From positions 1-59,655 of the forward strand of contig JARLHO010000066.1 in NCBI GenBank assembly GCA_031292215.1: a stretch of DNA of 59,655 bases, read 5' to 3'. Each line of letters opens with the position of its first letter. Position 1 is the first letter of the stretch. This document shows positions 53,736-59,655 of this stretch, piece by piece. This stretch comes from Syntrophobacteraceae bacterium (GTDB lineage Bacteria; Desulfobacterota; Syntrophobacteria; Syntrophobacterales; Syntrophobacteraceae). The notes below the pieces were generated by a model. It saw nothing but the letters and a program-made list of their open reading frames with translations, was not told the DNA's origin and did not search any database. The translations under genes were made by a program, and so were the position numbers.

Positions 53736-53860
53736 CCCCCCAACCCCCCTTTGCAAAAAAGGGGGGCGATTGAGCCAAGCCGGTCCATGGGAGTCATTGC
53801 AAGGGGGGGGGCATTGAGCCAAGCCCCTCCATGCGCGTCATTGATTTTGCCGGGGATGCG
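53699..53860 (-). repeat. Dispersed G/C-rich repeat, copy 5, attached to the DUF559 fragment
   Basis: On the minus strand it matches copy 2: TCGCCCCCCTTTTTTGCAAA, TTGGGGGGATTTCGAG and TACAGCACGGAGTAAACTC. Downstream it also carries CAATGACTCCCATGGACCG and a second CAATGACGCGCATGGAGG unit. Confidence 0.8.
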
Positions 53861-53904
53861 GCGGGTTATACATCTTGATAGGCTTCCGTCCCGACGCTAC
53901 GCGT

Positions 53905-54344
53905 TCAACCATTGTTCGCCTTTGTCTTACAGTGATGGTTGGAAATCCTTTGGAGGGCATCGCCTATTTCCTGCGCCGCAAGCCGCAGTTCGTAGTTCTT
54001 TTGCAGGTTCATCCTGATATCCGCCCCGTGCCGAACCACTTGGCAAGGCGCAAAGCCGTGTCGCCCGAAATGCCGCGCTTGCCTGCCATGATCTGCGTCA
54101 GCCGGTTTGTCGGCACGCCCAATTCTTTCGCCAGCGAGTTCGCGCTCATGCCGAGAGCCTGTAGCTCGTCGGCCAGGCGCTCTCCTGGATGGATAAGAAG
54201 TCCCGCAAGGACGCGGGAAATTATCCGGACAGTATCCGGCGACGACAAATCAAGCGGATATCCGCGCCCGATCGGCAAAGGCAGAGAGATTGCGGCAAAA
54301 ACTTCACGCTCTCGCCGCGCTCCCGGCAAGTCCGTCATCTTCAT
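53905..54344 (-). pseudogene. HigA-type antitoxin, frameshifted
   Basis: The frame gives HPGERLADELQALGMSANSL and AKELGVPTNRLTQIMAGKRG with ISGDTALRLAKWFGTG, a HigA/XRE helix-turn-helix of 85-90 residues. Here the first frame ends with a TGA soon after; inserting one G into GGGGCGG (about 54031) restores ADIRMNLQKNYELRLAAQEI to an end at 53905. No HigB toxin is adjacent. The N-terminal 45 residues after the ATG at 54344 are unlike the family, so the start may be wrong. Confidence 0.6.
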
Positions 54345-54348
54345 TTGG

Positions 54349-54936
54349 CTAAGAAGTTGACGGCTGCAAGCTTTCGAGCCATAAGTCCTCAAGGTTAATT
54401 TCGATCTCCTGGAAGGGCTCGGCCCGCACCTTGTCGTTTTCGGTAAAGCTGCCGAGCAGCAGCCATCCGACGCCAACTCCCAGTCTGAAGACGTCCATGC
54501 TCATGGCAACCGGATCGATCAGCCAGATATGGCCGACGCCATGGTGAGCATAGACAGGCATTTTTTTCACTTTATCGGTTCGAAAGGTCTTTGGAGAGAG
54601 GACTTCACACACCCAATCCGGCGCCACAGAAATCCAGTTATGATCTTCTTCAACCGGAAATTTTTCTTTTTTCCAGCCCGCCAGGTCCGGGACAATGGTA
54701 TGTTCGCCCAGCCCGATCTCCGGTTCAACAATAATAATCCATCCGCCGGGTCCGCCGCCTTCCCCAAAATCATAAGGCGGTCCTAATTTGTACCCTAAGG
54801 CGGATGTTGCGCGCGTATGCCTCCTTGATGGTCTCGGATGAACGATCAGTTCCCCGTCGATGATTTCCCCGATCATATCTTCGGGGACCCCGTAGAGGTC
54901 TGCGTAGGTGGCTTTCTTTTCTGCGAGATCGCTCAT
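54349..54936 (-). CDS. Uma2-family endonuclease (DUF820)
   Basis: The protein has 195 residues from the ATG at 54936, with AGGAGAGGAC upstream. The restriction-endonuclease-like fold is seen as MIGEIIDGELIVHPRPSRRH (about 21-40), VEPEIGLGEHTIVPDLAGWK (acidic metal residues, Glu and Asp) and WVCEVLSPKTFRTDKVKKMP (Glu and Lys, the E-x-K arm), then YAHHGVGHIWLIDP. These proteins are abundant in cyanobacteria and deltaproteobacteria and often act in or near mobile DNA; the target is unknown. The HigA remnant follows 5 bases downstream. Confidence 0.82.
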   Translation of the reverse strand: MSDLAEKKATYADLYGVPEDMIGEIIDGELIVHPRPSRRHTRATSALGYKLGPPYDFGEGGGPGGWIIIVEPEIGLGEHTIVPDLAGWKKEKFPVEEDHNWISVAPDWVCEVLSPKTFRTDKVKKMPVYAHHGVGHIWLIDPVAMSMDVFRLGVGVGWLLLGSFTENDKVRAEPFQEIEINLEDLWLESLQPSTS

Positions 54937-55059
54937 GGGCAGTCCTCTCCTATACAAATGACGCATCCCGCTTTTTGAAACGGGGGAGCCCGGGGGGGGG
55001 CGGGAGCTGCCCCGTTTCCTCGTTTCTCTTCCCTCTACACTATATACGATCTCTTTTTA

Positions 55060-55343
55060 GGGCTGAGCAGTTTTTTTGCGTTGGACACTTTTTTCTCCGA
55101 TGCTCGGGGCCTTGGAGTCCCAGCATGGTCCACCAGCTCCCGGCTCCCTTAGTTTACATAGAATCACATCGCAGACCTCAGACGGCGCCGGTACGGTAGC
55201 GCCAAAGGGTCGGAGGCTCTTAATGGGATGCCGACGAATTCGGGGCTTTCGACGACTTTTTCGACCAGAAATTTCATGACCCGATCACGGGACTCAGGGC
55301 TTAGCCTGCGAAGGTTTTTTTCAACAGAGGCCTTGGATTCCAT
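55060..55343 (-). pseudogene. RelE/ParE-type toxin remnant
   Basis: The start at 55343 overlaps the upstream antitoxin by 23 bases. MESKASVEKNLRRLSPESRD and FLVEKVVESPEFVGIPLR are typical of RelE-family toxins. Then the frame breaks: LWRYRTGAV and EVCDVILCK appear in other frames, with EHRRKKVS further on. At least two frame changes separate these parts, so the toxin is inactive or the sequence has errors. Confidence 0.55.
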
Positions 55344-55553
55344 CGTCCAGGCCAAGGCGACGCCTCATCCCTTCGAAGGCTATCACCGGATCGGTCTCGT
55401 CGTAGAGCCGGGCATTGGCGACAGAAACATCCTCCATTTCGAGGAGATAGTCCTCCACAAGCTCACGGACGAAGTCTTCCTTGCTCCGATTTTCGGAACC
55501 GCAAAGATCGTCGAGTTTTTTTCCAGCTTTTCATCGAGCTGCACGCAAAGCAT
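55321..55553 (-). pseudogene. Ribbon-helix-helix antitoxin, frameshifted in an A run
   Basis: MLCVQLDEKLEK is followed, after one base is added to a run of seven A (55515-55521 on the plus strand), by LDDLCGSENRSKEDFVRELV and EDYLLEMEDVSVANARLYDE with a natural end at 55321. It is a CopG/RHH-type antitoxin. The missing base in a homopolymer is also typical of sequencing error. Confidence 0.6.
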
Positions 55554-55589
55554 AGCTTTTCCATTCCGTTTCGGGGGGGAGGGAATGTA

Positions 55590-55986
55590 AGCCGCTAAGC
55601 CGAGATAGTACCGAAAGTTATCAGACGTGCGGCTAAATCTCAAGAAACGAGTTGAAATGATCTTCGATGACGGGAGACAACGGGTGAGCTCAATTGTCCT
55701 CCGCGGCTGTATGGACTCGGGGAAATCAAAGCGGAATGCGTCTTGTGAGATCATAGATTCTCGCCAGGCAAGCGGTTTTTGAAACTATCAGGCGACACAA
55801 TTTCGTCACTTCCAGGTTTCAGAAGCTCGCCCGATCCTTCCTGAAACGGGACGGAACCTGCGCGCGATCAATGGAATAGAAGATGCATCGGCTCCTTGTT
55901 GGGCTGCGCTGCGCTTAGCCCAACCTACACAGGCCTTTCCACTTTCGTTCGTTCGAATGAAACCTCTTGCGAAGGAAGGACGCGAT
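55590..55986. other. Spacer with one GGGCTGCGCTGCGC palindrome copy
   Basis: TTGGGCTGCGCTGCGCTTAG and CCCAACCTACAC lie at 55899-55928, the same block as at 33657-33686. No gene is supported; the short frames here are shadows. Upstream of 55987 the stretch AAGGAAGGA is the ribosome site of the oxidoreductase. Confidence 0.55.
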
Positions 55987-57996
55987 ATGAACGACTCGCA
56001 TGCCAATCTATTCCAGCCGATAAAAATTGGCACAGTGGAGATCAAAAACCGTTTCATGCTGGCCCCGATGGGCCCCGGGGGATTCTGCGAAGCCGATGGT
56101 TCCTTTAACTACCGCGGCGTGGAATTTTATGTGGAACGGGCCCGAGGCGGCGCCGGATTGATCATGCCAGGCGTTACCATGGTCGAAAACGAGATCGAGA
56201 AGTGCTCGCTGCCCTCCATGCCCTGCCCTACGCTAAATCCCGTAAATTTCATAAAGACTGCCAAACTCATGACCGAACGGGTCCATGCCTACGGAGCGAA
56301 GATATTTATCCAGCTCTCCGCAGGGTTTGGACGCGTGAGCATCCCTTCCATTGTCGGAAACACGGCTGTCGCTCCTTCGGCCATCCCCCACCGGTGGCTC
56401 CCGGGCGTTACCTGCCGCCCGCTTGCAATAGAGGAGATCAGGACCTATATCGCAAAGTTCGCCGACTCCGCGGAAATCTGCCAGAAGGCCGGGTTCGACG
56501 GTGTGGAAATTCACGCGGTTCACGAAGGATACCTGCTCGACCAGTTTGCAATCTCTTTTTTCAATCAAAGGACAGACGATTACGGCGGAAGCCTCGAAAA
56601 TCGCCTGCGTTTTGCAACCGATATCGTCAAGGTCATCAAGGGGCGCTGCGGCCGGGACTTTCCCGTGTCTCTACGATACAGCCTCAAGAGCTTCATCAAG
56701 GATTGGCTAAAAGGGGGCCTTCCCGGCGAGCAGTTCGAAGAAAAGGGCCGGGACATCCCCGAGGGCATCGAGGCGGCGACAATGCTTGAAAGCGCCGGCT
56801 ATGACGCGTTTAACGGCGATGTCGGCTGCTACGACGCCTGGTACTGGAACCACCCGCCCATGTACCAGGAAAAGGGGTTGTATCTGCCCTATAACGAGAT
56901 ACTGAAAAAAGCCGTGAGCGTACCGGTCATTACGGCTGGCAGAATGGACAACCCCGACCTCGCCTCCCGGGCCATCGCCGAAGGGAAAACCGATATGATC
57001 GGCCTCGCGCGACCTCTTATGGCCGATCCGGAGCTTCCAAACAAGATAAGGAGCGGGCGGGTTTCAAAAATTCGCCCCTGCCTTTCCTGCCAGGAAGGCT
57101 GCATGGGCCGGCTCGCAAAATACGCTTCCATCTCCTGCGCCGTAAACCCCGCGTGTGGACGGGAAAGGGAGTACGGGATCGAGCCGAGCGGAAAAAAACG
57201 CGAGGTCATGATCGTTGGCGGCGGCGTTGCCGGAATGGAAGCGGCAAGGGTTGCCGCGATACGGGGGCACAAGGTCGATCTCTATGAAGCCGGGAAAGCG
57301 CTGGGAGGAGTAGTAATAGCCGGAGGCGTTCCCGATTTCAAGGAAGACGACCGTGCGCTTATCGCCTGGTACGAAGAGGAGCTTGCAGACCTTGGAATCA
57401 CGGTGCATCTAAACGAGAGGATCGACCCGGGGACCGTTTCGGTATCCAAAGCCGATGCGGTTATCGTCGCCACGGGCGCAAAGGCGAAAGAGCTCGCCAT
57501 TTCGGGCGCAAAGAATGTTTACAGCGCAACGGATGTTTTGCTGGGAAAAGCCGACCCGGGAGAGAGGGTGCTAATCGTGGGAGGCGGCCTGGTGGGATGC
57601 GAGACCGCTCTTTGGCTTGCCGAAAAGGGAAAACGCGTCACAATCGTCGAACTCCTGGACGGGCTTCTAAAGTGCGCCGGCCCGCTTTGCCATGCAAACG
57701 GCGATATGCTCCAGGAACTTCTTCATTTCAAAAAGGTCGAGGTCATCACCGGTTCCAGGGTTGTCGAAGAGGGGCCGCAAGGCTTTGTCATCGAACCTCG
57801 CGAAGGCGGAGGCGGAGGCGCAAGGATCGTTCAGGCCGATTGCATCGTCGCAGCTATCGGCTACGATCCGGAAACGACCCTCTACGAGAGGGTGAAAGAC
57901 CAGACCGCCGACATTTACCTCACAGGCGACGCCCTGCAGGTGCAAAATATCATGTACGCGATATGGGGCGCTTACGAGATCGCGAGAAACATCTAA
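55987..57996 (+). CDS. NADH:flavin oxidoreductase, 2,4-dienoyl-CoA reductase type
   Basis: The protein has 669 residues. An OYE-like FMN barrel (about 8-345) opens MNDSHANLFQPIKIGTVEIK with NRFMLAPMGPGG, and GVEIHAVHEGYLLDQF carries the HxxH-like proton region (about 181-196). The 4Fe-4S motif is CLSCQEGCMGRL (about 363-374), with a later Cys in ISCAVNPACG. The C-terminal half has FAD/NAD motifs MIVGGGVAGMEAARVAA (about 408-424) and VLIVGGGLVGCETALWLAEK (about 526-545). The FadH family reduces unsaturated acyl-CoA or acts on other enones and amines; the exact substrate is unknown. It stands alone, flanked by spacers. Confidence 0.9.
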   Translation: MNDSHANLFQPIKIGTVEIKNRFMLAPMGPGGFCEADGSFNYRGVEFYVERARGGAGLIMPGVTMVENEIEKCSLPSMPCPTLNPVNFIKTAKLMTERVHAYGAKIFIQLSAGFGRVSIPSIVGNTAVAPSAIPHRWLPGVTCRPLAIEEIRTYIAKFADSAEICQKAGFDGVEIHAVHEGYLLDQFAISFFNQRTDDYGGSLENRLRFATDIVKVIKGRCGRDFPVSLRYSLKSFIKDWLKGGLPGEQFEEKGRDIPEGIEAATMLESAGYDAFNGDVGCYDAWYWNHPPMYQEKGLYLPYNEILKKAVSVPVITAGRMDNPDLASRAIAEGKTDMIGLARPLMADPELPNKIRSGRVSKIRPCLSCQEGCMGRLAKYASISCAVNPACGREREYGIEPSGKKREVMIVGGGVAGMEAARVAAIRGHKVDLYEAGKALGGVVIAGGVPDFKEDDRALIAWYEEELADLGITVHLNERIDPGTVSVSKADAVIVATGAKAKELAISGAKNVYSATDVLLGKADPGERVLIVGGGLVGCETALWLAEKGKRVTIVELLDGLLKCAGPLCHANGDMLQELLHFKKVEVITGSRVVEEGPQGFVIEPREGGGGGARIVQADCIVAAIGYDPETTLYERVKDQTADIYLTGDALQVQNIMYAIWGAYEIARNI

Positions 57997-58132
57997 TTCG
58001 GACCAACATTTTCCGGGGGAATCATTTCGCCGGCTTTTCGGCTAAACCCGAAAGCCGGCCCCCCGCGCACGCTCAAAAAAAGTGATGGGGTTCACCCATC
58101 CTACCCGCTATCCGCTCCTTCCAGGGGTTATC

Positions 58133-58206
58133 CGTACTTAGGTCTTCCGGCCTCGATATTCTTAAGGAGAGGACCAGGACAGGACTCGAAATCCCCCCAA
58201 CCCCCA
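58133..58206 (+). repeat. Relic of the DUF559-linked dispersed repeat, copy 6, cut by the IS
   Basis: TCTTCCGGCCTCGATATTCT and TAAGGAGAGGACC, then ACTCGAAATCCCCCCAACCC, parallel 53665-53750 with several changes. The sequence switches to IS-like DNA after the CCCCCAACCCCC block. Confidence 0.65.
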
Positions 58207-59655
58207 ATACTGTCCACATAATAATAAAAATACATTCTGATATCTTAATTGGAGGAAGTCTTTTGGGGCCATGCCTGCGCACAGGGAACTTTGAGTTCCT
58301 GCGTTTTACTCCGCGAGGATTGCTACTGTTGCGGCTCGACACGACCCGTTCGTCCAAGATTTCAGCCAACACTATCTTATGGAGCATTGCTCGGTCCTCA
58401 GGGGGGAAAAGAGTTGAGGACCGGCAGCTTGCGTCGAACAACTCGCACCGCATGAAGAAAAGACAACTGGTCGGAGTCAATGTCGGCTGTAAGGGCGGCT
58501 TCATACATGAGTCTACGGACAGCGAAGTGTCCCATAAGCAGACCATAGAACTCTTGGCGCACCAAATCGGGGGTCTTGCTTCGCATAACTATTCTTGCAC
58601 CCCTCAGATGGGTTTTCAGTTCGTCAAACGCAGTTTCGATTTCCCATCGCTCATGATAGAGGGCGGCCAATTCCTTTGCTGGAGCCTGCTCGGGATCGAG
58701 GATTGTGGTAACCAGGCGGTAGATGGACTCGGCATCTGGAACTCCCTCAAGCCTGTAGTCTATAACTCGAACCTGTATCCCTCTGGTCTTATGCCTTCGA
58801 TCCTGCGCCGACGGATAGGTGTGGCTCAGGTAAGAGCCGTCTTCCAGCCGTTTCTCGCAGGGAAATACCATGTTCTTTTTGATTCTCCAGAGCAGATCGG
58901 CTTCCGTATTGCGGGCTTTGCTCCAAAACTCGTAGCCGAAAAAGTTTCGATCGGCGAGGCAGAGCATCCCGGGCTGCAAGCAGGGGATAAGTTTCTCGGC
59001 CAGGGTGAGTTCCGCCGCTGCGTAGGGACCAATTTGGGTTCCAAACAGCACGTGAGTGCCGTTTTCCACCAGCGACACAAAACGAAACTGCGGATAGCCG
59101 CTTTTGCCCTCACCCGTAGTGGGGCGGCCGAAAGCTTTTTCATTAGCCACCTCGTCGGCCACATCCATCGTGGACCCATCAAGGCTTACCAAACGCCACT
59201 TTCTGTACCATGCCCCCTTGGAAGCCTCTACCGCAATAGGCCTAACAATCTGGTCATGCAAAAGCTTGAGAGGTTCCACTCCCAGTCTGGTTCGGGCTTG
59301 AGAAATCCCCGACTTGCCTGTCACCTTGATTTTGAAGTCGGGACCAAACAACCATTGTACTCCCTCAAGAAGACACCGCAGCACTTCACGATAGGAAGAT
59401 TGCATATACAGGGCCAGGGCAATAACATAGTAAATAACCACATGCGCCGGCAACTCTCGATGCCGCCGGCTGTCCTTGTCAGTTTCCGCCAAAACCGATT
59501 TTATGGTTGCCAAAGGGAATGTCTTGGCAACCACTCCGAGGCTAATGTAATCAGTTACTCGGCTCCCTTTGGGGAGTTCTGCAACAACACGCGCCATCTC
59601 GCTCCTCCCGGTTTGAGTTGGCACAAGGTACTACAAAATTTGATACAAGTTAAGC
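58207..59655 (-). mobile_element. IS4-family insertion sequence, right end outside the window
   Basis: The element seems to start near AATACTGTCCACATAATAAT (58207) inside the dispersed repeat and carries one transposase gene. The matching terminal inverted repeat on the other side is not seen before the window ends at 59655, so the length is at least about 1.45 kb. The contig end here is what a repeated IS usually causes in assembly. Confidence 0.65.
58398..59597 (-). CDS. IS4-family transposase with a C-terminal frameshift
   Basis: The main frame has 399 residues from the ATG at 59597, which follows GGAGGAGCGAG. The IS4 N-terminal domain lies at about 8-80. The DDE triad is visible as Asp in RLVSLDGSTMDVADE (about 144), Asp in CLADRNFFGYEFW (about 234), and Glu in LYHERWEIETAFDELKTHLR (about 325, the Y-R-E-K signature). 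The frame stops at SFPP in a run of six C (58403-58408); one base changed leads into EDRAMLHKIVLAEILDERVV and later SNPRGVKRRNSKFPVRRHGP, the normal IS4 C-terminus. So the gene is intact apart from one indel, either mutation or sequencing error. Confidence 0.88.
   Translation of the reverse strand: MARVVAELPKGSRVTDYISLGVVAKTFPLATIKSVLAETDKDSRRHRELPAHVVIYYVIALALYMQSSYREVLRCLLEGVQWLFGPDFKIKVTGKSGISQARTRLGVEPLKLLHDQIVRPIAVEASKGAWYRKWRLVSLDGSTMDVADEVANEKAFGRPTTGEGKSGYPQFRFVSLVENGTHVLFGTQIGPYAAAELTLAEKLIPCLQPGMLCLADRNFFGYEFWSKARNTEADLLWRIKKNMVFPCEKRLEDGSYLSHTYPSAQDRRHKTRGIQVRVIDYRLEGVPDAESIYRLVTTILDPEQAPAKELAALYHERWEIETAFDELKTHLRGARIVMRSKTPDLVRQEFYGLLMGHFAVRRLMYEAALTADIDSDQLSFLHAVRVVRRKLPVLNSFPP

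Noticed and set aside
55383-55754. Long minus-strand frame near the antitoxin
   Set aside because: Only its inner part starting at 55553 is antitoxin-like; upstream codons and the alternate-frame tail do not match a family.

Overview
The window looks like a chromosomal segment of an anaerobic deltaproteobacterium (Desulfobacterota, possibly Syntrophobacterales-like). This rests on gene content only: an AsrABC-type sulfite reductase, SelB, a short ArgA-type N-acetylglutamate synthase, a UPF0210 + ACT pair, and a long housekeeping run (secA, prs, rpoD, dnaG, hisA, apgM, hom). No rRNA is present, so the assignment is an inference. Both ends look like assembly break points: the first ~185 bases are homopolymer runs and the last ~1.4 kb is an IS4-family insertion sequence.

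Layout. (1) 1-12.4 kb: a ClC channel, an MlaA-like protein, small secreted proteins, an ACT-domain regulator with a UPF0210 protein and a TDT-family transporter. Between them lie broken genes (an acetyl-CoA synthetase fragment, a SnoaL/GYD chimera, a COG4705 membrane protein, a LysR gene without its start), several of which end or begin exactly at copies of a G/C-rich dispersed repeat. (2) 13.5-14.8 kb: the scar of a type I-E CRISPR-Cas locus, in which a WYL-type regulator remnant and a cas3 remnant run straight into a CRISPR repeat at the Cas3 Walker A codons. (3) 15.2-19.7 kb: a long dispersed element, a PAS histidine kinase, then asrABC behind a perfect FNR/CRP-like palindrome. (4) 19.7-38.9 kb: housekeeping genes, nearly all on the minus strand: a MetE/UroD-fold protein, a Cys-rich secreted protein, argJ, secA, a short argA, nudix, prs, a zinc-ribbon coiled-coil protein, nif3, tRNA-Met, rpoD, dnaG, yqeY, hisA, apgM, hom and an aminotransferase. 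selB diverges from the aminotransferase. (5) 41-44 kb: the second, inverted copy of the long element, then an MFS exporter divergent from a LysR regulator. (6) 44.3-53.1 kb: a defence island on the minus strand, hsdR - MITE - hsdM - hsdS - AAA ATPase - subtilase, the last four genes all overlapping. The ATPase/protease pair matches the IetAS two-gene architecture. (7) 53.5-59.6 kb: a graveyard of toxin-antitoxin and DUF559 remnants, a Uma2 protein, an OYE-type flavin oxidoreductase, and the IS4 element.

How it fits together. The housekeeping core is intact and compactly organised; asrABC is a translationally coupled operon probably switched on without oxygen. The accessory stretches have been reworked by at least four dispersed repeat families and by deletion. 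One defence system (CRISPR I-E) has been lost by an internal deletion, while another (type I restriction-modification fused to an IetAS-like pair) is intact. Several frame breaks lie in or beside homopolymers, so part of the apparent decay may be sequencing error. The most notable items are the RM-IetAS overlapping operon, the cas3-to-CRISPR fusion scar, and the ~370-420 bp inverted dispersed element at 15.2 and 41.1 kb.
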